Shown here piece after piece: positions 25,049 through 34,677 of a stretch of 64,000 bases of DNA. The stretch spans positions 434,001 through 498,000 of the forward strand of contig JAACJP010000007.1 of NCBI GenBank assembly GCA_013368375.1, given 5' to 3'. The notes under the pieces were generated by a model. The model had not been told where the DNA came from, ran no database searches, and was given only the letters and a program-made list of their open reading frames with translations. This stretch comes from Tricholomella constricta (taxonomy: Eukaryota > Basidiomycota > Agaricomycetes > Agaricales > Lyophyllaceae). The position numbers and the translations under genes are program-made. Within the stretch, counting starts at the first letter, position 1. Every line of letters starts with the position of its first letter.

Positions 25049-25829
25049 CATAGGCTTCCATTTCACCGACTGTAGTAATGTGGTGGTTGCTCCGTTGGCA
25101 GCGGGCCCACTCGTCGTTATTTGTGAGGGTCTTGTCGTCGCTTACTCCGATGTGATACCACATTGGCATGCTATTTTTCAGGTCTGTGCTTAGGGCGATT
25201 GGTGCGAAGGAGGCGTTATATTTGTCTGCAGTGCGTATCATTTTTATCAAGGACTCGGGTAGTGATGTATTCGATGACCGTGTCTTAATTTTATAGTTCT
25301 GAAGGTAAGGGTTTACGATTGAGGTTTCATCGCGCACTCAGCGACGTGTTGATATATTACGATTCATCAGTTCGTCTGCCACTTTGGCCCATCGTGGACG
25401 GTCGTTATCTAGCCTGAGGTACGATTTCAGTTTAGTAAGTTCTATCGCTTCGTTTCTGGCTTTTATATTTAGGCATTTCTGACCCCCCTTATATTTTTCT
25501 TGGTTTAGTGTTGTCTGGTTTATGGGTGGGATTTTTGTTCCGTTCCACATGTAGTCCCGGCATGCTTTGTCAAGGCGATTTTCTATAGCTTTAGGCATGC
25601 CTTGTACCCTGGTAAGGAACTGCGTGTAGCCACCAATGATGGACTTCAGGATGAGGGATCTTCCTTTCAAGGTTGGACGTCCCTTATTCCACATTTCCAG
25701 GTCTCTAGTGATTTTGTCCATTACAGGTGTCCAGATGTTGAGCTGGTCAATATGGTTTCTGACAAAAGCTCCTAGGACCCGTGTGGGTTCACCGTCATCC
25801 GCGATACGGCTGTTGTTCATTGTCACCAT
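25049..25829 (-). pseudogene. LINE reverse transcriptase, late thumb region, stop-interrupted
   Basis: Minus-strand frame encoding EPTRVLGAFVRNHIDQLN, KGRSLILKSIIGGYTQFL and LDKACRDYMWNG, a layout typical of the region after the RT catalytic core in fungal LINEs. A TGA near 25338 interrupts the frame, which then continues to the solo LTR. No catalytic FADD motif is present; the element is truncated upstream of it. Confidence 0.8.
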
Positions 25830-27540
25830 AACGCGAATAACTTACATGTCGGAAACTAATGCCAGTGCCTTTGGAGCGACAGTCATTTGGCACACGCAAA
25901 TAATTGGGAAGAAGGGATGAGACTTTTTCTTATCCATTGCACTAATAACTAGAAACTCCATCATGCATCAGCAGAGGCAGTTCATCGAATTGCTTCTCAA
26001 TGGTCCTGTTATACAAGAGAACAGTAACCATCCTGAAAATACACAGCTGGAGAATATCAAAGTCTAAAGTGCTTTGGGCGGCGGATACATAAATGGTGCT
26101 CATCTGTCATTTGATTGAGATGCGGACTCACCTGGCGTCGAGGGCTGAAATTTGAAAGCCGTGGTAGGTACTCTATATTTGGTAAAGAATATATCATTTC
26201 GTTCAATTTGAACACGGGTGTGACCTCGTTCGACTTTGATGTTCAAATTGAACGAGATGGTACAGAAATACCGTCAAAAGCTCCTGGTATTCTGAAATTG
26301 CCGTGAATAGTTCCCTCCTGGATGTCGAACTCAGTATCGTGATCAGCGGTGTGTTTGAAGTAAAGACACATTGATCTGATTATCAACGAGAATGGAAGAA
26401 GGTTGTCCATTAATGTCGTACAGGCGGTCGAAATTTGCAGCCGTATATCTGCATGCTGTACACAAGTCCTTGAGTGGTCACCTTTTTGGGCCAAGGTTGA
26501 AGGATGCCCACCGGCTATTATGTCGGCCCGACTATATTCGTCGCGGTGCTCGATGGATGGTGTGCTCATTCACACACAGCCACCAAAGCGCAGACGGCAG
26601 AGGAAAGATGTTGGAATATCTCGACTGTTGATGCAGAGGTATCTGACAACCCCCATAGGGAGGCACACAGCGCCAGAAGCTGGATAGCAAGATCATTCAC
26701 GACATCGGGCTGCAGTTACCTGCTAGTTGGACATGTAACGTGGAAAGCGCGAGGATAATTCGATCTGAGGAAGCGCAAGGATCGCGGGAACGCGGAGCGA
26801 CCGCATGTCAACAATGAATGAATGTCGCAACTAGGCCTCTCCACAGCCGCGTGGCCATGTTCAATACCAGTAAAGATTCAAGACCAAGGTCTTCATTTAG
26901 TTTGGAATATGCGAGTGCGGGGTTCCACAAAGCTCGACCTACTAATCGCCTTGGCATTCGACACGAAGCAGGTTCGGGCTGAACCTGAAGCATTGGTTGA
27001 TGTACCTCCAGCAGGATGGGCAGGATCAATCTTGGCCAGGTTTTGGAGACAACCAGGAGCTAGGAAAAGGCACAACGTTCAACTAGCGCTGACCAAGTCC
27101 ATTGGTACATACATAGGCTTAAGGAATTCCAAGGTTTACTATGCAGCCTCTGTTGGGAGAGAACTGAAAGTTCGACGCGGGGCAGCTTGGGCTGTGGATG
27201 CTTGTTGATTGACACCGGCCCGGTGATCTGATGACACCCCTTCGAGGGATGTAGGTCCGAGATTGGAATTCGATGAGGGAGATGCGCTCCGGGCACCGAT
27301 GGCAAGAGGTGAGTGCCAAACACCTTCATCAATTCTGGCCAGGTACAGAGAATGATATTCCAAGTTCTATTTATAGAACTTGGTCTTTCTACTCCAAGAG
27401 CGCAGTGTGGGAAAATGTTGGATCAATTTTGATAATCAGTGATGATGTTTGGTTCTGTATTCTGATGCTATCAATGATTACTCCTTCAGGTCAGGCATGC
27501 CATTGGCTCAAGGTTCAAAGCGCTACAACAGCTACATCTT
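25827..27540. repeat. Upstream part of duplicated unit A and start of a second unit
   Basis: 25.83-26.57 kb is collinear with 33.94-34.63 kb (sequence upstream of DUF6533 copy B). From about 26.57 kb the sequence instead resembles 10.9-11.9 kb, the far end of the same unit, as expected at a tandem junction. Open frames here are short and I recognise none. 26.86-27.24 kb has no counterpart at 11.2-11.4 kb. Confidence 0.6.
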
Positions 27541-29054
27541 GACTCCCTGACATCTCCCTTGACTGGAATATGCTGTTTAAAATAATTTTTTGTGCAGTTT
27601 TCTAGGATCTTGAAAATGATTTTCTGCCAGGTTGCATGCTTGACGGGTGCACGTTGAGCAGGAGATAATACAACGGTAGAATAAAACTTTTTTTTTTTTA
27701 AAAAAAAAACAGTATTTTAAACTGAGATGTATTCTCGCAGGTGTTGTAGCTTGCAGGAAGTGGGCTTGTATGTACATCCGAGCAATCAGTCAGTTGTGCG
27801 TGTGTGTGTGTGTATTGTCATCGTCTGCTGATTTAAGAGGGATGATAGATTCAATTCACGACTATGTTACAATCTGATCACGTGGTCGTCCGAGCAATCG
27901 GACGACCACGTGATTATTATGTGGTCATTCATATTTGGATGTCTACTCCGAGTCCCGGTAGTCACTCTACTTTTGATCTTTTAATTTCAGGGCTAAGTAT
28001 CACATTTCTTTTCAGATATTTAGGCCATGCGGCGAGCGCTGCCATGTCGTTTCTCTGAGATTTTGTCCGTGCCAGTTGTTCACCTGAGAGCAGTGTTTAC
28101 CACCAGTGCACGTTCATTGAGTTTGCAAGCACCGCAACACTTATCACGACCTCAGTTTGATTTACTTGAGAAATGGTGCCAGTGGTATAACACGTGGTGT
28201 AAACTTGCCCCATGGGAGGGCACTCAAAACTCATCATTCATCTCACTGAAAATTCAATGCTCATGACTGATGCCTGACCCCAGTTTGAATATGCTGTCAG
28301 AGAGTATAAAGATCGTCACAGCGCCTGATTGAATAGCTTAAAGACGCGCATGTGTGCCCCATGTACATTGGAATTCTGTATTGCCTTGCACATGCACGAT
28401 GGAGCACATGGTGCAACATTTCTGAGTACATGCAGTGAACAAATCTGCTCTGCGAGGATCGGCGACACGGTCGAGAACAGGACAAAATACAGATATCAAA
28501 TGATACATGAGCGCGAGTGCATAAAGGATGTAAAAATAAAAACGATCAAAATAGCTCTCATGATATGGGCACAGCAGGATGGCGTTGCGCAGCTCGTGCT
28601 TTACAGACTTGGATTTCTTGGGGATGAGTTTCCGGACACGCAACTCGTCCCACTGCATACATCGACATTTAGTTTGAAATTTCAGTAGGCTGTGACACCG
28701 TGATGAACATATTATATACACACAGGAGCCAGCCGCACATGATGCATCTCTCTGTCGTGCAGGTCGACCCCGTCTTCGAATGCATAGGTTCCGGAGGTCT
28801 GAGAGATGGCAGAGCTAGCGCTTGGGGAGTAAGAGAATGGAGGGCCCTTGCGCAGAACAAACAGCTCGGGGGTAAAGCTTTCGAGCTCAAGAGACATGAT
28901 AGGGACGGTTGGCGTAGCAAGAACACTGAAGTGCGGTTGGAGAAAGGCAAAGGGAGAGGTTCGACATTTGTGCACAGCTTGACTCGGACGACGGAAGAGA
29001 ACTTAGACTTACCCACGCTCACACTCGACTTTCACCTCCGTGACACCAGCTCCC
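27541..29054. other. Intergenic, upstream of bL33m
   Basis: No recognised gene. It holds a run of T then A at 27690-27710, a short GT repeat near 27.80 kb, the perfect hairpin listed separately and the bL33m promoter region. Minus-strand open frames at 28.34-29.02 kb show no family features. Confidence 0.45.
27877..27914. repeat. Perfect 17-bp inverted repeat with GCAA loop
   Basis: ATCACGTGGTCGTCCGA, then GCAA, then the exact reverse complement. The stem includes the E-box-like CACGTG on both arms. It may be a transcription-factor site pair, a folded RNA element or the end of a lost transposon; the sequence alone does not decide. Confidence 0.7.
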
Positions 29055-29370
29055 ATGGCCGCAAAGGCAAAAGCAAGGTCCGTCCCATCTCTCTCTCTCT
29101 CTCCCCACTTTATCTCTCCTTTCAAGCTAAAGCTAAACATTTCTGTAGTAAAGGACCCTCATCGTGCGCCTAATCTCAACGGCACAAACCAGCTTTTTCT
29201 ACACCACTCAGCAGCTGCGCCAGGGCCCGCGGCTCTCTGCTGTCAAATACGATCCCAAAGGTGAATTTTTCCCCTCAGTTCTTTACTGAAAAGTGATGGG
29301 AGGAGTAGTAATGTGTCGCTCAGTGAAGGCACGGGTGCTGTTCGTCGAGAGCAAGAAGACGAAGAAATAG
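29055..29370 (+). CDS. MRPL39: Mitochondrial large-subunit ribosomal protein bL33m
   Basis: Very short three-exon gene: 29055-29077, 29154-29260 and 29324-29370, 58 residues, phases closing exactly. Begins MAAKAKAR then TLIVRLISTAQTSFFYTT, continues RQGPRLSAVKYDPK and ends VLFVESKKTKK, the standard bL33 layout (55-60 residues). It binds 23S-type rRNA near the exit site of the mitochondrial ribosome. It lacks the zinc-binding cysteines found in some bacterial L33, as is usual for mitochondrial forms. The lysine-rich ends provide basic charge. Nothing nearby appears co-regulated. Confidence 0.93.
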
Positions 29371-29835
29371 ACCAGCTTTGGACGACGGTGCGACGAACCT
29401 GCGATGTCGGTGGTGTGTCTCTTGGAGTTGGAAAGCGGGAGGCAGGCGTAGAGTTTTGATAAAGTCGTTGGTGTTATCCAACCACTGGGGACGGTTGAAT
29501 TAATCTTAGGTGCGTTTTCTTTTGCTTCGCGCAGTCCGCGTTTTCTGATTATGTTTTTTTTTCATGTAGATTCTATTTGAAATCTATATGCAATACATCC
29601 CAAATAATGGTGTTTAGCCTTCGGGGCGTAACACCTCTCAGATCCCGGTACCCGAGCTTTGAAATTAAGAAAAAAGATGTCTGGACTAACATGTATATTA
29701 TAGCGACAAAAATCCTCCCTCCCCTCCAGACTCCCATATGCTCGTCATCGCCTGCACGTCCCTCCTCCGGAAAGCGCTCCTTACCCACCCGATGAGCGCT
29801 CCCGCTCCCCGCCCAAGCCGGAGCTCGATCGCCTA
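29371..29835. other. Intergenic, nothing recognised
   Basis: bL33m 3' flank and upstream of the pseudogene. No gene, RNA or repeat seen. Confidence 0.4.
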
Positions 29836-31100
29836 TGCCTGCCATTGTCATTGATTGACATTGTCTTGGACGCTGACGCCGTCATCCAGCCCCAGCCAGG
29901 TCCCCGGGGATCAGGATCAGCCAACAAAAAAGACAGTGACAGTGTTATGTCACGCACCTTTGACGTGTTTTACTCTGCCATCATGACCACAGAAGGACGC
30001 GATGGCGCTGTTGAGCGCGAGCTAAGCAATCATCAACGGGAAATCATTGATACTTGTTTTGAAGAAGGACAATTCGAGTCCGCTATCGCTCTTATGGAAC
30101 AGCTGCGGACGTCAAACGCAAAACTAGCGGTGTAAGTACATCGTCATGTCGTTTGCCATGAATTAACTTTTCCTTTCATTCCAGATCGCATGTTCGTCAG
30201 CTCATATATATTGCTCCCAGCCTGAGCATCCACCTGCGGTGAAAGAAATAGCCTCTGGATGTGCCGTCATTGCCGAGCAAGGCGGCTTTGAAGAAGGGGA
30301 TTCTATCCGGTCCTGCGGTCCACGCTGCCCGGAGGCTCCTGAGCTCGTGTGCTATTACAAATCTCCCGGAAATGATTGCTCGAGCTCTTCCGTGCTTTGA
30401 GGATCCCAGGAAAGATCAACGCCCCCATAATATTGATGGCTCTCTAGAATCTGTGATTGGACCTCAGTCCATGTGTATCCCGATGGCGAAAAGCTGCTGG
30501 CATATCCTTACTGAAGGCTTCACGCAACACGGACTAGGTTATTCTCTCCCTTCGGGCAAGGGCAAGAAGCGCGCGCATCATTCTGACTCTACGGACGAAC
30601 ACGGGCAACGCTGTCGTCGGTCCAGATGCATGGGCTGTTCTTGATTGGTTACTCCTACTGTTTGAACAGGACGAGACGCTGACGGCTGCTCGCAGATCTG
30701 GTAGGTGTAGTTAAAGCGATAGATATCATTATTCTTGAACAAATCGTGAACAGGTCGTTTTTCGGATCTTCTTCTACAGCGAATCCCTTGTCCAAGAAGT
30801 CTGTGGGCCGCGATGTGACACGGAAGTTCCTCTTCGTATTGTTTTCTATTGCCTGGAAGAGGAAGACTTGCGACGCCAGGCGCTGGGTACCCGTTTAATG
30901 TCCCTAGTTCGTATCTGTCGCCCCTTTATTGTCGCGTTTGTTCATGCAATAATATTCCTAGTTGATAAACCTTTCATACACAGGGCTCCTGGTTGGTGAG
31001 GCGGCGGCGGCGACAACGACAATGACGGAGGTGAAGGAAGATGAAGAAGCAGCCGCAGATGAGGTCAGGGAGCACGCAGACACAGGGTAGTAGTGAAAGC
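29836..31100 (+). pseudogene. Frameshifted copy of an unrecognised conserved protein
   Basis: Protein-like sequence begins at ATG 29836 (MPAIVID), shifts by one base, and continues VLDADAVIQPQPGP and REIIDTCFEEGQFESAIALM. A plausible intron (donor GTAAGT at about 30132, acceptor near 30184) leads to SHVRQLIYIA, then another shift to PEHPPAVKEIASG. Further frame changes carry AARRLLSSCAITNLPEMIAR, SCWHILTEGF and WAVLDWLLLLFEQDE, ending in an Ala/Glu-rich tail near 31.08 kb. At least three frame changes are needed to keep the protein-like signal, so I call it a pseudogene. I do not recognise the family; the helical, leucine-rich character could suit a membrane-associated or scaffold protein. 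Confidence 0.55.
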
Positions 31101-32188
31101 GATGGCAAAGTTGTTGAAGGGTGGGGAACACTCATAGAACTTGGTCTTGCCGTTCAGCGGCCGCACTTTACCTAGTCATCAAACGGTGTATTGACCACAT
31201 CTGCGGAGGCACAGCTTGTCATCCTTTGAAGAGCCACAGGAGTTCGAAGCAGTGCCGCAAACTCCCGCTCGCCGCCAGCGTTCTCCAGTGCCAGCATCTG
31301 GTTGCAATCATCGGGAGGCCTGACACCCATGGCTGACGGGGCTGTGTATTTGTCAGCTTGCTATTTGTCAGCTTGCCGTCTCGTGGCTTCCTTCCTCCTA
31401 TCACTCATCTCTCTCTCCCTACTTCCCTCCACACACGCATCGCACATCTCTGGCATACTCCGTCCATCCACCTCGCGGGCAGGATCTGGGCGAAGGCTCG
31501 GCAAAAGGCGTTCGAGTCCTCGCGAATGTCGTCGTCCCCGTCTCCGTATCATATCCCCGAAATCTTACAAGCCCTTTTCCATTTATGACCTACTATACTT
31601 TCCTCTGCTTACTTGCTTACTTATATGCCCCACTTCCCTACTATACTGTCCCCTTACTGTCCTACTGCTCCCGGCGAGGTATTACGTACCTGAGTTGCTG
31701 ATGTAACGTAGTCGGGAATCCAATCTCATTCTCATCCACACCATCTCCAAGCTTTAGGTTTCGTACTATTGCATCAGCCTGTTCGGGAGGATGAGCTTTC
31801 TGACCAGAGATCATTCTTGTTTTAGTAGACATCGAAGTTCGTTGTGTACCGAGAGTCCAAGCCCCAGAGTCATATACAAGCCGCAAGTGGATTTCGGAAG
31901 GGCTCTTGCGCACAAATGTAAGGTTTTTGCAGCTGGTTGGCAATGGCAGTGTGCAAAGCTGGATGATGTCGTGACTCGGAGTCTCGGACGTTTGGCTGCA
32001 GCGACTCGGCCCAGAGAATCAATGCACTGCGCTCAAAAGTAGAATGAATCTTTTTGACCCCAGCTTTTAATTCTGTACCAATTGCAAGGTTCAATCATCA
32101 GTCGCATTGCGTAGACATAACTATACACAATTATAGAACACAGGTACTGATCTGGTTCCAGCCGAAGACAGAAAATTGCCTAATAACG
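31101..32188. other. Duplicated unit B 3' flank with a ~370-bp insertion
   Basis: 31.19-31.33 kb matches 12.30-12.46 kb and 31.71-32.19 kb matches 12.50-12.86 kb. The intervening 31.34-31.71 kb is absent from copy A. That segment is pyrimidine-rich, begins near TGACGGGGCTG and ends near TGATGTAACGTAG. It may be a solo LTR or other short element, but I see no clean terminal repeats or target duplication. Confidence 0.45.
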
Positions 32189-34015
32189 CTATGGTCGATA
32201 GGTTCTTCCAGTGGGTTTACTTGACGAAAGGAGCAGGTCCAAATTGTGATTCACCTGGTGCGCCATGGTTAATATGAGTCTGGAGCCTTTAAGCCTGTAT
32301 GCAATTACATACCTCGCTTTTAACATGGTCTGTTTGGTAATTCCAATTTGTAGCTCAATTGCGTCCGCGTTTGACCGTGGTTGTTCGTTTCTAAACACTT
32401 GAACCGGTTCTTCTTTGCTCCCAACTTTCTTCAGCGAGAGATGCAACCGGTTGATCATTATCGCAGTGAATCTATATCGATGAATCAGAAGCCATGGTGG
32501 GAACGGAGGTCAATCTTTGACCCATACATCAGATCTGGTCTATGGACAGGTCCGTGAGTTGGGACTATGTTCTGGAGAAGGGTTGAATATGGCTCTTACA
32601 TGGCATTTATGAATTTCAATCCGTCCTGCAAATACGTAATTAAGAAAAATGAGTAGATAAAGAAGCGGACGTGGAGGTGAAGCGCTCACCCGCGCAGCTA
32701 CTCCAAACATGAGCCAGATCAACGTAGAGGAGAAGATCGCCATGAAATATAATATCCCATCGTTTTGAATGACCTTTAGCCAATGTTTCGTAGGAGACTG
32801 TTGGGCGGCAGTTATGGTCACCGTCAAGGTCACGATGAGAACAAGAGAATCGAAGGCCAGGGTGAGTGAGAGATACACTATGTCGAGCTTTAAGCTGTCG
32901 ATCGTGAGCGCAACTTTTTGTAGAAGGAATGTCCACGAACTTCGTGAGAGCTAGGAGGCAAACTAAACGGCATCAAGCAATAAACTACCTTTGAAACAAT
33001 GAAAGATTACTTTGTAATGCGTTCCTGTCGAGAAGATTCGCGAACGGTGGAACCGGAACTAGTTCAATAATATCAAGGATGATACATTAGCTGAAACACA
33101 AATCGAACACACCAATGCGCCATGGAATGGACATAATATAAAGACCGAGCCCGAGTTGTGCGAGAATTTGGAGAATGAAAATGACCGCCAGGTAGAAGTT
33201 TTTGCGAGTGATAATGTAGACTCTGCAATAAAAAATCAATGGTTGGAAGCTCGGAAAAGGGGGGAAAAAAAAAAACTCCAACCGTAAAGCAAGGAACATT
33301 TCGGCGATGGTGAAGGTCAATACGGTGTATATAAATTCTGCGATTGCCCATTGGTCACATCTATGGCATATCAATGAGTGAGGGTGATTCTGCTGGATAG
33401 ATTGCAGAAGCACACATCTGTCAAATATGTTCAAGGACGCGAGACAATTTTAGAGAAATGCCAGTGGCTCACTGTAAATGATGGCAAGTGAAAGGCTGGA
33501 GCATCTTATGGGCATTTTTGGTCCGACCTTAGAGGTGATTACGTACATATGAGGACGACAGTCGAAAAAATTATACTGATGTATCGATTCTAAAGTTCTA
33601 TGGTGAGCAACTGTATTTATGTGTAAAAGCGATTCTCACCAGAAGGAACAGTGCCGAGGCTGCGCTCTGATCAGAAAAATTGCCTGCTGATAGAGATGGA
33701 GATAAAACCTACCCCATGATTTCCTAGACCTCCAAACAAACTCTACCTGTATTAGATTAACACGAGTTGCCTTTCAAAGAATCAAGTCACGTACCTCTGC
33801 GGGCAACGTCAAAAAATAATCATAAACTAAAAGCGCATAGGCTGCGGTGTAATAGGCCTGTATATGTCACCCGTTACTCTATGGAATGCATAGAATATTG
33901 CAAACGAGAAACCTTCAACGACAGGCTGAAAGGCCTTTTAGCTGTTGTTCATCGTCACCATAACGCGAATAACTTACATGTCGGAAACGAATAGCACCCC
34001 TGGCGTAACAGACAT
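32189..34015 (-). CDS. DUF6533 seven-helix membrane protein, copy B
   Basis: Multi-exon gene of the agaricomycete DUF6533 family (function unknown; topology resembles seven-helix receptors). Minus-strand order: TAAYALLVYDYFLTLPAE (exon ending near 33790), VEFVWRSRKSW, ALFLL, RYISIIFSTVVLI, CHRCDQWAIAEFIYTV with IAEMFLALR, VYIITRKNFYLAVIFILQIL, VPVPP, then exon 32690-32877 (VYLSLTLAFDSLVL), exon 32600-32625 and last exon 32189-32471 (IMINRLHLSLKK). The DYFLTLPAEVEFVW start and EMFLALRVY helix are family hallmarks. The last three exons are firm by phase. The first exon is not: ATG 34015 with donor at 33977 is a candidate but its phase does not join cleanly to the next exon. Copy A has the same architecture. 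Expression or intactness of the 5' end cannot be judged here. Confidence 0.72.
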
Positions 34016-34677
34016 TTGGCCGCGCAGATAGTTGGGAAGAAGGGCTGAGACCTGCTCTTGTCCATTGCACTAATAACTGGAAACTCCATCATGCATCAGC
34101 AGAGGGGGTTCATCGAATTGCTTATCAATGATCCTGTTATACATGAGAACAGTAACCATCAGATCCTGTTATACAAGAGAACAGTAACCATCATGAAAAT
34201 ATACAGCTGGACGGGTGTGACCTCGTTCGACTTTCGGTTTCGAACGTTCAAGTAACGGTCCGCCTCACCTGTGATGTTCAGGCTTGAGATGGTACAGAAG
34301 TACCTTCAGAAGCTCCTGGTACTCTGGAATATGCCGTGAATAGCTCTTTCTCCCATGCCGGACTCAGTATCATGATCAGAATAGCGGTGCGCACTTGAAG
34401 CAAAGATGCATTAATCTGGATATCAACGCGTTACGAGAATGAGAGAAGTTGTCCATTAACGTCGTACAGGCCGTCGAAAATTGCAGGATTTGTGTGCCGT
34501 ACACAAGTCCTGGAGTGGTCACCATCTTTGGGTCAAGGCTCTGAATCAAGCGCTCAAGGCCACACCGGCTATCATGTCGGCCCGACTATATACGCCGCGG
34601 TGCTCGATGGATCATAGTGCTCGTTCACAGCGCTTTGTTAACGGTTCAATCCTTGCATCTCTGCCGGACTCGCAGTC
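34016..34677. other. Upstream flank of copy B and amidase promoter region
   Basis: Collinear with 25.9-26.57 kb up to about 34.63 kb, where similarity ends; the last tens of bases lead directly into the amidase start. It contains a short local duplication around ATCCTGTTATACAAGAGAACA and its neighbour at 34.13-34.19 kb. No gene seen. Confidence 0.5.

Larger units (their letters stand above)
22730..25826 (-). mobile_element. Decayed 5'-truncated LINE with RNase H, upstream of DUF6533 copy A
   Basis: Minus-strand non-LTR element whose 3' end is an A-rich AAAAAAT-type tail (plus-strand 22730-22760) and whose 5' end is truncated near 25826. Flanks reading GCTGTT on both sides suggest a target duplication of at least 6 bp, and copy B at 33.94 kb shows the uninterrupted sequence. 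It holds late RT sequence (25.03-25.83 kb), a cysteine-rich linker and RNase H plus C-terminal domain (22.98-24.65 kb). A Gypsy solo LTR sits within it. Confidence 0.85.

Noticed and set aside
31505..31525. tRNA gene suggested by GTTCGAGTCC
   Set aside because: No A box, cloverleaf or acceptor stem could be paired around it.
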